DNA of 29,282 nucleotides. Origin: a virus. The translations under genes and the position numbers were made by a program. Positions within the stretch are counted from its first letter, which is position 1. Every line of letters begins with the position of its first letter. Shown here in pieces: positions 13,828 through 22,622 of the stretch. The DNA lies in the IMG/VR virus record IMGVR_UViG_3300030104_005206, positions 1-29,282 of that record. One strand, 5' to 3'. The notes under the pieces were generated by a model. It searched no databases. It was given only the letters and a program-made list of their open reading frames with translations, and was not told the origin of the DNA.

Positions 13828-16593
13828 ATGAGTGTACAATTAGTAGTTTATCCGCAAGAGTTTAATGGCTCAACAACCACCAACGTGTGGTACACAGCAC
13901 TAGCAGACCCGTTCTTTACAAGCGTACCTGCAACAGCAACTGTCACCCTTCCTGGCGGAACAGTACCACTTGCATACAACGCTTTAAATTCAGCAACGCC
14001 AAATACGAACTGGCAAAGCTTCGCATACGGAAGCACGACACCACCATCATACACAGGAGCTCAAGTAAGATTTTATGGACACGCAAATGATGGAACCTGG
14101 GATGGTTACTCAGGAATTTATACAGTTTTAACAAGCTTAATACCTGGTGAAGACTATTTGATTTATTTCACTATTTCAGCTCCAAGCTTTCCAAATACAA
14201 ACAGTTTATGGAAAATAGGAATACAAGGCAGTAATAATATTATTTCTTTTAACACTTTAGGGGGTGGAGTTTATCAAGACGTACCGTGTCAATACGGACC
14301 CACTAACTGGTGTCCGAATGCTTTCCAATTTACAGCGCAAAACACAGCTGAAGTATTAGCAATAACTTATCAAAGTCCAGACGTTAGTTTCACTCCAGAA
14401 ATGTACGGTATGCGAGTACAGCGACTAACAAAAAACTACTTGATAGCAAAAGGACAAGAAATTCTAGACTTATATGAAGAAACAAATATACCGCTTTCTT
14501 TATCAGTTGATGATTTTCAGAATGCAGGCGAAAAGGTGCAATCTTATAGTAAGTCTTTTAATATTCCTGCCACAAAGCACAATAATAAGGTGTTCGATAA
14601 TATTTTTGAAATAACCAGAGGAACCACTGCTTCTAAATTCAACCCTTATAAACAAACCCCGTGTATTTATAAACAAAACGGAATTACAATATTTCAAGGA
14701 TTCCTAAAACTTATAAACATACAAGAGAAAAATGGTGAAACAAGCTATACTGTTAATTTATTTTCAGAAGCGGTAGCATTAGCGGATATTTTAAAAACGC
14801 TTAATTTTAGTGATTTAGATTTTAATGAATTACAACACGACTACAACAGAACCAATATACAAAGTAGTTGGTATAAAACAACAGGAATAGAACTGACAAA
14901 TCCACTACCTGCAACGACATCACTAGCTTATAGCACAGACGTAGGAAACCTAACACACACGAACGTTTTAATTTATCCTTTTGTGGACTGGACAGGGACC
15001 ATTAAAAGGTTTGCAGACACAGCAGACATAGCAAATGGAGCTACAGCAGGACAGCCTGCAATTTCAAGCTTAGAAGACGTTTATAGACCCTGGATACAAG
15101 TCAGGTACATAATAAGAAAAATACTAGCACAGACAGGCGTAGAATTTAGCTACACTTCGCAATTTTTCGACTCGACCGAATTCAAGAATTTATTTATGGA
15201 CTTCAACTGGGGTGCAGACAACTCACCGACAAACTTTAGTCAGGCAGGTCAGGCAAACTTCCAAGGAGCAACACAAACAATACCTGCGTCAGCAAGTACA
15301 CTTGTAGCCTTCCCAAATAACAACACCTTCCCTCTTCAGGCAGGATACAACCCTGCAACAGGAAGGCTAACCGCCTCACAACACGGAACAACTTATGCAA
15401 TAAGCTCAACAGTTACTATAAAACTGAATGGCAATTCAACCTTTGCGCAAATGAACTCCATAAGACTCGTGTGGTTTAGCTCGACAGGATTCCCAACTTA
15501 CGTAATGTCAAACCAACAAATAATAGGAGCCACAAATGATGTGCTTTCTTTTACTTTGCAGTCTCCTGCAGGAATGAGTGGGGTGCAACAAAATAGTTAT
15601 TTTGCAGTAGAAATACAGAATAACAGTGGTAGCACAATGACAGTACAAAACCCGTCGTTTATTTATGGAACAGTTTCAGGAGTTGCAGTAACTGGCGGTA
15701 GTTTATTAAACACTTTGCGAGGTGAAATGAAGCAATGGGACTTTTTTAAAGGAATTGTTAATATGTTTAATCTGGTTATACTTCAAGATGAAACGAATCC
15801 AAAGAATTTAATAATTGAGCCGTATGACACGATATTTAACACTACCCACCAAACCCTTGACTGGACGCATAAAGTGGACGCAGAAGAGCTTAAAATGCAA
15901 CCTATGAAGCTAAAACAATCTACTTTATTTCAATACAAGGAAGATAAAGACTATCCTTTCTCAGTTTATAAGAACGCAACAGGAGAATACAACTACGGAA
16001 GCTTTGAATGGACAGTACCTGAATACACTAACGTGAGAGGTGAAGGAAAAGTCGAAGCTTCACCTTTTGCAGCAACACTTGTAAAACCAATTTTTGATGA
16101 TACACCAGACTTAATAGCGCCTGTAATTTATGGAGCAAATGAAGATGGAACAGAATTTAAAGGAATAAACAACAAGCCTAGAATTTTATACAGAACCTCT
16201 TCTTCTCCAACTTTACTAACGCAAACTACTTATTTCACACCACAGCAAAACGGAGTGACAGGAACAAACGCGACAGGATACTCTTTATTTAGTCATACAG
16301 AATCGGTACCACCATCACCATCAAGCAATGATTTAAACTTTGGAGCTTGCCAATTATTAATAGGTTCACCTTCGCCAAATAACTTATTTAGCTTATACTA
16401 CTCAAGTTATTTCTACGAACTTTATAACCCAGATACAAAGACGGTAAAATTAAAAGCACTTTTGACAGAAAAAGACGTTAGTAGTTTTGATTTCACAAAT
16501 AGGATTCTTATAGAAAATCGAGAATTCAGAGTTAATAAAATAAATTATAAACCCGACTCTTTGTCTTCAATTGAGTTAATATTAATACCTTAA
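13828..16593 (+). CDS. Large tail hub/tip protein
   Basis: A 921-residue tail protein. Residues 1-205 are Thr/Ser-rich beta strands resembling a carbohydrate-binding or fibre-like domain (FPNTNSLWKIGIQG region). Residues about 212-310 are hub-like: ILDLYEETNIPLSLSVDDFQ, then QSYSKSFNIPATKHNNKVF, the 'fS-sf-lPgTk-N---F' pattern seen in tail baseplate/hub proteins of Bacteroidota phages, followed by FQGFLKLINIQEKNGETSY. The C-terminal third includes GSLLNTLRGEMKQWDFFKGI and a final strand-rich end. It probably forms the tail tip or its attachment to receptor-binding proteins. The assignment is by pattern, not by motif search. Confidence 0.6.
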   Translation: MSVQLVVYPQEFNGSTTTNVWYTALADPFFTSVPATATVTLPGGTVPLAYNALNSATPNTNWQSFAYGSTTPPSYTGAQVRFYGHANDGTWDGYSGIYTVLTSLIPGEDYLIYFTISAPSFPNTNSLWKIGIQGSNNIISFNTLGGGVYQDVPCQYGPTNWCPNAFQFTAQNTAEVLAITYQSPDVSFTPEMYGMRVQRLTKNYLIAKGQEILDLYEETNIPLSLSVDDFQNAGEKVQSYSKSFNIPATKHNNKVFDNIFEITRGTTASKFNPYKQTPCIYKQNGITIFQGFLKLINIQEKNGETSYTVNLFSEAVALADILKTLNFSDLDFNELQHDYNRTNIQSSWYKTTGIELTNPLPATTSLAYSTDVGNLTHTNVLIYPFVDWTGTIKRFADTADIANGATAGQPAISSLEDVYRPWIQVRYIIRKILAQTGVEFSYTSQFFDSTEFKNLFMDFNWGADNSPTNFSQAGQANFQGATQTIPASASTLVAFPNNNTFPLQAGYNPATGRLTASQHGTTYAISSTVTIKLNGNSTFAQMNSIRLVWFSSTGFPTYVMSNQQIIGATNDVLSFTLQSPAGMSGVQQNSYFAVEIQNNSGSTMTVQNPSFIYGTVSGVAVTGGSLLNTLRGEMKQWDFFKGIVNMFNLVILQDETNPKNLIIEPYDTIFNTTHQTLDWTHKVDAEELKMQPMKLKQSTLFQYKEDKDYPFSVYKNATGEYNYGSFEWTVPEYTNVRGEGKVEASPFAATLVKPIFDDTPDLIAPVIYGANEDGTEFKGINNKPRILYRTSSSPTLLTQTTYFTPQQNGVTGTNATGYSLFSHTESVPPSPSSNDLNFGACQLLIGSPSPNNLFSLYYSSYFYELYNPDTKTVKLKALLTEKDVSSFDFTNRILIENREFRVNKINYKPDSLSSIELILIP

Positions 16594-16594
16594 A

Positions 16595-17485
16595 ATGAGC
16601 AGAACCTACTTAACAGGACAAAACTTAATGCCTGACAACATAGACCCGACAGGACAAGTTACATTCACAGATGGAAAAACAAAAGGTTTAATACCCAATC
16701 AAGAAACGTGTCTAGCTTACGGTTTTACTTACGACCAGGACAGCGGAACGTGTCGAGCCTTTCGTTTAAACACCAATTTAAATCAGCAATTCTCAGCAGC
16801 TTCCAACTCAAACCTAGGACCAAAAAATTTATTAGAACTTGGTACTAATTATACAAGAGTAAACGGTGTAGCAAACGAAGTGCAGGGACAGTCAAACTGC
16901 GGGTTTGTTTCTGGAACAAATAACGAAATTTATAACAGCATAGACAACGCAAGTGTTGTAGGACAAAACGGAAAAGCGACAAGACCTACAGAATTCGTTA
17001 TAGGTGGTGGTTCGAATAGCCTAGGGTACACTTCAGGCGAAGAAACAATTTATCAATACGTAGACAGGCAAATGAGCGTCATCCATTTATCGTGCGTTAC
17101 AACAGACAACACCACGACTAGAATGACAATGAATGGTGACCTTACAAACTACATAAACATAAGACCAAACTCAATAGTAGGGTACGAAATTTATATAACG
17201 CGTTTAGAAGTTGGTGGTACTTCAGGAACAGCAGGCGATTATTCCTATAGGAACCGCAAGGGTTGTATACAGATTGACAACAGCTACAATATGGACATAG
17301 ATGTAGGTTTTACCAGAAACATCGCAAAAGTTGGTGGAGTAAACGGGACCTTTACAGAGGTCGATGTTTCAACCTCGGACAACAAAGCGTGGACGATAGA
17401 AGTAAGCGACAGAAACAACGTAATAAACGTCTGGAGCGCTTCAATTTACCTCCACGAAACAATACTAACATCAGTAACCTTTTAA
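16595..17485 (+). CDS. Tail fibre/adhesin-like protein
   Basis: A 296-residue protein. Residues about 60-150 contain repeated short motifs built on N-x-V-x-G-x-x-N: VNGVANEVQGQSN, FVSGTNNEIY, SVVGQNG, VIGGGSNS, resembling YadA-like or fibre head repeats that form trimeric beta-rolls. A Cys pair (C39 and C53) lies near the N-terminus. The C-terminal 130 residues are beta-rich (VGYEIYITRLEVGG … AWTIEVSDRN). It is likely a trimeric tail fibre or tip adhesin. It is placed between the tail hub and the tape measure gene. Confidence 0.6.
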   Translation: MSRTYLTGQNLMPDNIDPTGQVTFTDGKTKGLIPNQETCLAYGFTYDQDSGTCRAFRLNTNLNQQFSAASNSNLGPKNLLELGTNYTRVNGVANEVQGQSNCGFVSGTNNEIYNSIDNASVVGQNGKATRPTEFVIGGGSNSLGYTSGEETIYQYVDRQMSVIHLSCVTTDNTTTRMTMNGDLTNYINIRPNSIVGYEIYITRLEVGGTSGTAGDYSYRNRKGCIQIDNSYNMDIDVGFTRNIAKVGGVNGTFTEVDVSTSDNKAWTIEVSDRNNVINVWSASIYLHETILTSVTF

Positions 17486-17495
17486 AAAATAAGAT

Positions 17496-19424
17496 ATGGC
17501 AGAATCAATGGAATTTAACTTAAAAGCGAACATAGGCTCCGTAGCAAAAGATATGGAAAAACTAGAAACCGCTACAAAAGGTGTAGAACAAGCATTCATA
17601 GACGCAAACAAAAAGGTAGAAGAACAAGAAGCGATTCTAAGCTTACTAGAAAAAGAACTTATAAAACTGCAAAGAAAGCAAAATGAATTAGGCAAAGGAA
17701 CCTATCAAGACAGTCTAACTGGAACAACAAAAAAACTAGAAGCGCAGAAATTAGAAATAAAAGACCAAAAGGGAGCGCTTAAAGATTTAAAAGGAGAACA
17801 AAAAAAGGCAGGTGCTGAACTAAAGAAATACAATGACGCACAAAAGGAACAGGAAAAGCTAGTAAAAGACGGTATCGGGAACTTTAGAATTATGGGTGTT
17901 TCTTTAAATGACGTGTCGGCTTCTTTTAGCAAAATAATACCTACAGCAAAGGCAATGTTTGGTACAATAAAAGCGGGGATTTTAAGCACAGGAATAGGTG
18001 CTCTTCTTATTGCTATTGGTTCTTTATTAACATACTTTACAAGCACAAAAAAAGGAGCAGATGAACTAGCGGTTGTTTTTGCCAAAGTAGGAGCAGCAGT
18101 AGACGTTATAAAAGATAGAATTTCAAAACTAGGGGGTGCAATTTTAAAAGTTTTTTCTGGCGATATAAAAGGCGCAATGAACGACTTTAAAGATGCAACA
18201 ACTGGAGTCATAGATGAAATAAAAGAAGAGGTCAGAGTAATGGGTGAACTAGAAATAGCAACCCAAAAATTAAGGGACCTGGAGATGGACTTCGCAATTC
18301 AAAAAGCTAAGACAAGACAAGAAATAGAAAAAGCTAGACTTGCAGCAGAAGATGAGTCACTATCAGCAGAAGAGCGACTAACCAATTTAAAAAGAGCTCT
18401 AGAACTAGAAGAAGAAACAACAAATAAGGAGTTAGACCTAGCGCGTGAAAAAGTGAGAATTCAAGAAATGCAAATGGCACAGTCAGAAAATATGGTAGAG
18501 GATGAGCAAAAACTTGCAGACTTAAAAGTAGCTTTAATAGAAAAAGAAACAGCTTCAGTAAAAATGCGAAGAAGAGTAATGACAGAAGTTAATACTTTTG
18601 AACGTGAAATAGCAGCAGAAAAACAAAAAAGAATAGATGATGAAAAAGCTGCACAAGACGAAAAAGACGCAGCAGCAGCAAAAAAGAAGGAAGAAGATGA
18701 AACTGCAAGGCTTGAACAAAAAGAAAAGGAACAGGCAGAATACGAAACTTTAAAAGAACTGCAAAATGAAAGGATTATAGATGAACTAGACACCTTGAGG
18801 GAAAAAGCGTTAAAAGAACTAGAAATAGAACACAAAAAAAACTTAGAGTTACACGCAGACAATGAAAACTTCGCAGACATAAAAATAGAGCTTGACAAAA
18901 AACTAGCAAGAGAAAAAAAGAAGATAGATGATACTACCTTTGCAGATGAAAAAGCAACACGAAAATTAACGTTAGATGACGCACAAAAAGGCTTTGACAG
19001 TATGGCAAGCATACTAGGAAAAGAAAGCAAAGCGGGCAAAGCAGCAGCGATAGCTTCAGCTACAATACAAACTTACAAAAGTGCTACTTCCGCATATTCA
19101 GCGATGGCAGGAATACCAGTTGTAGGTCCAGGATTAGGAGCTATAGCAGCAGGAGCAGCGATAGTTGCAGGATTTAAAAATATACAAGCAATAAGGTCAG
19201 AAAGCACGACACCGCCTACAACTGATGATACAGACTTAAACGCAGACGTAAGTACAGCAGTAGAAAACGCAGAAAGCGCACTACCTGCACCTGAAATGAT
19301 GTCTGGAGCTTTCACTTTATCTGGTGGACAAGAACCTGACCCTTTAAAAGCCTTTGTAGTGACAGAAGAAATTAATGACGGACAAGAACAACTAGCGGAC
19401 ATAAAAAGACAATCAACACTTTAA
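17496..19424 (+). CDS. Tape measure protein
   Basis: A 642-residue tail length-ruler protein. It has coiled-coil N-terminus (residues 1-125, highly charged Glu/Lys), a hydrophobic stretch GILSTGIGALLIAIGSLLTY at 161-180, an extended Glu/Lys/Ala-rich coiled coil (about 235-470), and a C-terminal segment (SKAGKAAAIASATIQTYKSA then a Gly/Ala-rich AIAAGAAIVAGF) that is very characteristic of phage tape measures. It fills the tail tube and can enter the host membrane at infection. At about 1.5 angstrom per residue this predicts a tail of the order of 95 nm, as an upper estimate. The gene starts after a short 10-bp gap. Confidence 0.85.
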   Translation: MAESMEFNLKANIGSVAKDMEKLETATKGVEQAFIDANKKVEEQEAILSLLEKELIKLQRKQNELGKGTYQDSLTGTTKKLEAQKLEIKDQKGALKDLKGEQKKAGAELKKYNDAQKEQEKLVKDGIGNFRIMGVSLNDVSASFSKIIPTAKAMFGTIKAGILSTGIGALLIAIGSLLTYFTSTKKGADELAVVFAKVGAAVDVIKDRISKLGGAILKVFSGDIKGAMNDFKDATTGVIDEIKEEVRVMGELEIATQKLRDLEMDFAIQKAKTRQEIEKARLAAEDESLSAEERLTNLKRALELEEETTNKELDLAREKVRIQEMQMAQSENMVEDEQKLADLKVALIEKETASVKMRRRVMTEVNTFEREIAAEKQKRIDDEKAAQDEKDAAAAKKKEEDETARLEQKEKEQAEYETLKELQNERIIDELDTLREKALKELEIEHKKNLELHADNENFADIKIELDKKLAREKKKIDDTTFADEKATRKLTLDDAQKGFDSMASILGKESKAGKAAAIASATIQTYKSATSAYSAMAGIPVVGPGLGAIAAGAAIVAGFKNIQAIRSESTTPPTTDDTDLNADVSTAVENAESALPAPEMMSGAFTLSGGQEPDPLKAFVVTEEINDGQEQLADIKRQSTL

Positions 19425-19428
19425 AAAT

Positions 19429-19460
19429 CAAATAAAAACTAATTTAATATATTATATACT
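19429..19460 (+). promoter_or_regulatory. Phage late promoter motif, copy D
   Basis: Upstream box CAAATAAAAA (19429-19438), 11-nt spacer CTAATTTAATA, then TATTATATACT (19450-19460) immediately before the ATG at 19461. The upstream box is identical to copy C. It sits just after the tape measure gene and would drive the head genes. Confidence 0.65.
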
Positions 19461-20183
19461 ATGCCTTGCAAAAAATGTGAAAACGGAAAATACAAATGGG
19501 GTGAACGTGGCGAATGCCAGTACGACACCAAAGAAGAGTGTAAACAAGCAAATCCAGAGCAACACTATGAAGAAGAAACAAAGAACACTAAAATAGTGGA
19601 GCTTGTAATTTCAGAAGACGCACAGGACCTCGCAATAGACGCTATAAGCTTAGTGTCCAATCCTGCGATAGAAGAAAATATGGTTTATATGAGTAAAGAA
19701 AAAAACAACTTGACTCTAGCAAAAGTAGATGAAGAGAAAAAAGAGATAATCAGCCCCGCTCTAATACCAAATAAACAGATATACCGATATGACGCTTCTA
19801 CAGATTCAGATTATTATGTTTACTTTAGTCCTGCAACAGTAAAAGAAGCAGCTTATTTATACCTTAAAAACAACAACCATCACAAAGCAACCTATGAACA
19901 CCAACAAAGAGTGTCGGGTGTTTTAACAGTGGAGTCGTGGATTATAGAAGACCCGAAAAAAGACAAAGCAAGTCTTTACGGATTCTCACTTCCAAAAGGC
20001 ACCTGGATGGTGAAAATGAAAGTAACAAATGAGGACCTCTGGGAAGAAATAAAAAGCGGAGCTGTGCGCGGTTTGAGCATAGAGGGGTACTTCACAGATA
20101 AGATGGAAACACTATCAGAAAGACAAGCGACAGACCAAGAGATTCTGTCTGCCTTACTTTCAATAATTAAAGAAATCAAATAA
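19461..20183 (+). CDS. XkdF-like prohead protease
   Basis: A 240-residue protein. It starts with a Cys-containing cap (PCKKCENGKYKWGERGECQY, residues 2-21) also seen on some phage prohead proteases. The core matches XkdF-type serine proteases: VYFSPATVKEAAYLYLKNN (residues about 114-132), ATYEHQQ with the likely catalytic His (139-145), then VESWIIED, KGTWMVKMKVTNEDLWEEIK and GAVRGLSIEG, whose Ser is the candidate nucleophile. Such proteases trim the scaffold and capsid N-terminus during maturation. It directly precedes the scaffold and capsid genes, as expected. It has its own late-type promoter. Confidence 0.75.
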   Translation: MPCKKCENGKYKWGERGECQYDTKEECKQANPEQHYEEETKNTKIVELVISEDAQDLAIDAISLVSNPAIEENMVYMSKEKNNLTLAKVDEEKKEIISPALIPNKQIYRYDASTDSDYYVYFSPATVKEAAYLYLKNNNHHKATYEHQQRVSGVLTVESWIIEDPKKDKASLYGFSLPKGTWMVKMKVTNEDLWEEIKSGAVRGLSIEGYFTDKMETLSERQATDQEILSALLSIIKEIK

Positions 20184-20208
20184 ATAATTAATTAATCTAT
20201 TATATAAA
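20177..20208 (+). promoter_or_regulatory. Phage late promoter motif, copy E (with leader and SD-like site)
   Basis: Upstream box CAAATAAATA (20177-20186), 11-nt spacer, TATTATATAAA (20198-20208). Unlike the other copies the start codon is 15 bases further on, and the leader carries AAAGGA (20209-20214) 8 nt before the ATG at 20223. This copy separates the promoter role of the motif from any translation role. Confidence 0.6.
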
Positions 20209-20222
20209 AAAGGACCTAAACT

Positions 20223-20924
20223 ATGGACATAAAAGAGCAAATCAAAGTAGCGCTAGGAATTACAAAAGAAGTAAAACTAGCTTTTCAAGCAAAAACAGAA
20301 GATGGTACAATCGTAGTGTCAACAGCTGAAGAATTAGAATCTGGTGTAGACATCAGTGTTATGACTGAAGATGGAACCACAATACCTCTACCACCAGGAA
20401 CGTACAAACTAGACACAGGTGTAAGCTTCCGTGTAGAAGAAGAAGGAATAGTAAGTGAGCTTATAGAATCTGAAACAGAAGAAGAAGATACGCCAAAAGA
20501 AGAAGAAATGGCAAAAGAAGATGAAGATAAAGATAAAGAAGACTATGAAGAAGAAGCTGACGTTGGTGACTGGGAAGGTATGGAGAAACGTATAAAGAAC
20601 CTAGAGGACGCTGTCGCTGACTTAAAAGCAGACCACGAAGAAGCAGGCTTAGATGAAGAAGAAGAAATAGAAGAAGAATTGTCAGCACCAGGGACCAATC
20701 CTAAAACAATTAAAACAACTGAAGTCAAAGAATTTTCAGCAGAAGACTATGAAGCTTTAAAGGCAGAAAACGAAAAGTTAAAACTAGACTTAGCAAAATC
20801 ACCTGCAGGAACAGACTTAAACACGAATAAATTTAGTGAAGAAAAAGACTTCATAGCTTTATCAAAAAAAGAAATACAAAAGCTTTCAAAAAAAGAAAGA
20901 TTTTTATATAACTTAAATAAATAA
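20223..20924 (+). CDS. Capsid scaffolding protein
   Basis: A 233-residue, very acidic protein. A small beta-rich N-terminal part (residues 1-78) is followed by a Glu/Asp/Lys-rich region (about 79-160) with a coiled-coil patch (MEKRIKNLEDAVADLKADHE). The C-terminal end is basic and helical (LSKKEIQKLSKKERFLYNL), as in scaffolds where a C-terminal helix binds the capsid. It lies between the protease and the capsid genes with its own promoter. No enzymatic motif. The acidic run gives spurious reverse-strand frames and should not be read as a repeat. Alternative: a minor capsid-associated protein. Confidence 0.65.
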   Translation: MDIKEQIKVALGITKEVKLAFQAKTEDGTIVVSTAEELESGVDISVMTEDGTTIPLPPGTYKLDTGVSFRVEEEGIVSELIESETEEEDTPKEEEMAKEDEDKDKEDYEEEADVGDWEGMEKRIKNLEDAVADLKADHEEAGLDEEEEIEEELSAPGTNPKTIKTTEVKEFSAEDYEALKAENEKLKLDLAKSPAGTDLNTNKFSEEKDFIALSKKEIQKLSKKERFLYNLNK

Positions 20925-20952
20925 TAATATTAATACTAAAATAATTTAAACT

Positions 20953-21864
20953 ATGGCATTCACAGTCACACAACCAAACTTTAATGGTAAGGCAAGCGGA
21001 TACTACATATCGGCAGCCTTAAATGACGCTAAATCGTTAGACTATATGACGGTTCTAGAAAACGTTAAATACAAAATGAATATACAGACTATGGCAGGTA
21101 GTGGTCTAGTTGCAGACAACATTTGTAACTACACTTCAGCGGGTAACCTTGCCTTGCAAGAAAAAACTATTACGCCAAAATCGTTAATGGTTAACTTGGA
21201 TATTTGTAAGGAAACATTATTAACTTCTTACGAAGCCTTACAGATGAAGGCAGGTAGAACAGCAGGTGCGCCTGTTTCTTTTGAAGACTACGTAATTTCT
21301 TATGTAGGTGAAATAATAGCAGACAGTACTGAAACTTCAATCTGGCAAGGAACTGGAGCAGCGGGGAACTTCAACGGTTTCTTAGGCGCAGCTACTGGTT
21401 GGTTATTACCTGGAGTAGATGGAACAGTTGTCCAAGACGCAGCGTCTGGAGCTTATACAGCAGGAAACATTATAGCAAATTTACAAAGTTTATCAGCAGC
21501 TATTCCTTCAGCAGTTTATGGAAAAGAAGACCTTCACATTTATATGAATATGAAGACTTATAGATTTTATATTTCTGCGGTTTCGACTTTAGGATATGTA
21601 AACGCTTATAATATGAATGGCGACTACGAGCCAGTATTCGAAGGTGTAAAAATAGCACCAGTTTACGGTTTACCTGACAATCAAATGGTAGCAGCACTTA
21701 AGGGTGATTTATTCTTTGGTACTGACTTATTAAGCGACTCAGGAAGCTCAATAACGCTTTTAGATATGGCTGACAAAGACGGGTCAGATAACATCCGTTT
21801 AATTGCAAGATACACAGCAGGAACACAAACTGGAATCGGAGCAAACATTGTAAGACAATCATAA
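20953..21864 (+). CDS. Major capsid protein (HK97-fold)
   Basis: A 303-residue protein that follows the scaffold, as usual. It has a strand/helix mix with GGLV-type core features and the C-terminal hook: FEGVKIAPVYGLPDNQMVAA, followed by LKGDLFFGTDL and DNIRLIARYTAGTQTGIG, as in HK97-fold capsids of Bacteroidota phages. The short N-terminal arm begins MAFTVTQPNF, with no long delta domain, consistent with the separate scaffold. The start lies 28 bp after the scaffold stop with AAACTATG context and a degenerate late-like box TATTAATACT about 15 nt upstream. It is followed by a hairpin at 21878-21908. Confidence 0.8.
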   Translation: MAFTVTQPNFNGKASGYYISAALNDAKSLDYMTVLENVKYKMNIQTMAGSGLVADNICNYTSAGNLALQEKTITPKSLMVNLDICKETLLTSYEALQMKAGRTAGAPVSFEDYVISYVGEIIADSTETSIWQGTGAAGNFNGFLGAATGWLLPGVDGTVVQDAASGAYTAGNIIANLQSLSAAIPSAVYGKEDLHIYMNMKTYRFYISAVSTLGYVNAYNMNGDYEPVFEGVKIAPVYGLPDNQMVAALKGDLFFGTDLLSDSGSSITLLDMADKDGSDNIRLIARYTAGTQTGIGANIVRQS

Positions 21865-21877
21865 TAAAACAATTAAC

Positions 21878-21908
21878 GAAGATGGGGGGTTTTAACACCT
21901 CCCACTTC
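21878..21908 (+). terminator. Hairpin after the capsid gene (attenuator-like)
   Basis: GAAG-A-TGGGGGGT pairs with ACCTCCCACTTC across a short TTTAAC loop, with one bulged A and one mismatch. About a dozen base pairs in total, strong for this AT-rich genome. Only short T runs follow, so it may partly terminate or protect the capsid mRNA 3' end, leaving less of the next gene. Its position inside 67 bp of noncoding sequence supports function. Confidence 0.5.
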
Positions 21909-21931
21909 ATAACTTTTAAAACACGATAACT

Positions 21932-22510
21932 ATGGCTTGTACAGCACTTACGAAGGGTAGAGGGTTAGACTGTAATCGTGTCTCGGGTGGCGTCAAATTT
22001 TTATATTTCTCAGTTTATGACAATTTTGCAAGGTCAGACTGGGCTTATTCAACAGGGACGGAAGGCGAGATAGATACAATAAACTTTCAAACTTCAACTA
22101 TATACAGATACACGGTACCAAGAGGTTCAACCAACGCAAACGAAACAATAACAGGCTCTACTGAAAACGGGACCTTGTTCTACACGCCTTCGGTTGCTAT
22201 GGTTTTAAACCGTTTAACAAAAGAAGACCAAAATGAGATACGCCTATTAGGACAGACTCAAGTTAGAATTTTCGCACAACTAAATGCAACGTTAACAAAC
22301 GGACACGATGTAATTATTTGTCTAGGAATGCACAACGGAATGAGTATGAATGCAGGGACTGCAGATAGCGGTGTTGCCTTCGGGGACAGAAATGGTTACA
22401 CTCTCAACTTTGACGGCTTGGAGGCGCAACCATTTGCAATGCTTGAAGATTATACTACAAATCCATTCGACAATAGTGGAATTACAGGATTAAGTATAGT
22501 AACATCATAG
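21932..22510 (+). CDS. Virion structural protein, major tail tube candidate
   Basis: A 192-residue beta-rich protein with the composition of a tail tube or other major virion protein. Motifs include ALTKGRGLDCNRVSGGVKFL, EIDTINFQTSTIYRYTVPRG and MVLNRLTKEDQNEIRLLGQT, with a C-terminal LDGLEAQPFAML-like stretch (FDGLEAQPFAMLEDY) and ending ITGLSIVTS. The location right after the capsid gene and before a strong terminator implies high expression. The assignment to tail tube is a memory-based guess; it could also be a capsid decoration protein. It is preceded by a hairpin and ATG in context AACTATG. Confidence 0.5.
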   Translation: MACTALTKGRGLDCNRVSGGVKFLYFSVYDNFARSDWAYSTGTEGEIDTINFQTSTIYRYTVPRGSTNANETITGSTENGTLFYTPSVAMVLNRLTKEDQNEIRLLGQTQVRIFAQLNATLTNGHDVIICLGMHNGMSMNAGTADSGVAFGDRNGYTLNFDGLEAQPFAMLEDYTTNPFDNSGITGLSIVTS

Positions 22511-22553
22511 AAACCTCTCTCCACATTAGTGGGTTTTTATATATTTTCTGAAG

Positions 22554-22586
22554 AAAGACGACAAAACGCTGTCGTCTTTTTTTTTT
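22554..22586 (+). terminator. Strong rho-independent terminator
   Basis: AAAGACGACA (22554-22563) pairs perfectly with TGTCGTCTTT (22570-22579) across a six-base loop, and the T tract runs to 22586 (ten Ts). This is the clearest intrinsic terminator in the window. It ends the capsid transcription unit, and late motif C begins 5 bp later. A weaker CCAC-ATTA-GTGG stem followed by GTTTTT lies at about 22521-22537 just upstream. Confidence 0.85.
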
Positions 22587-22590
22587 AATG

Positions 22591-22622
22591 CAAATAAAAA
22601 GGATTAATTTCTATTATATACT
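22591..22622 (+). promoter_or_regulatory. Phage late promoter motif, copy C
   Basis: CAAATAAAAA (22591-22600), 11-nt spacer GGATTAATTTC, TATTATATACT (22612-22622), then ATG at 22623. It lies 5 bp after a strong terminator, the arrangement expected of a true promoter starting a new unit. Confidence 0.75.

Noticed and set aside
13887-14090. 67-codon + strand frame inside the tail hub gene
   Set aside because: It is fully contained in the 921-residue frame with no own start signal; the larger frame has convincing tail motifs.
17705-19402. Long reverse-strand open frames opposite the tape measure gene (18211-17705, 19039-18461, 19402-19073)
   Set aside because: They are shadows of the Glu/Lys/Ala-rich coding strand, giving Ser/Phe-rich products, and lie wholly inside the tape measure gene.
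20461-20728. Reverse-strand Leu/Ser-rich frames opposite the scaffold gene
   Set aside because: They arise from the acidic GAA/GAT-rich coding run on the + strand; no supporting signal for a real gene.
20928-20937. Sixth late promoter copy (TATTAATACT) before the capsid gene
   Set aside because: It lacks one base, and the upstream box is not at the right distance; it may be a degenerate copy but is not counted.
22521-22537. CCAC-ATTA-GTGG stem as main terminator
   Set aside because: Only four base pairs; the stronger 10-bp stem with ten Ts at 22554-22586 is the likely terminator.
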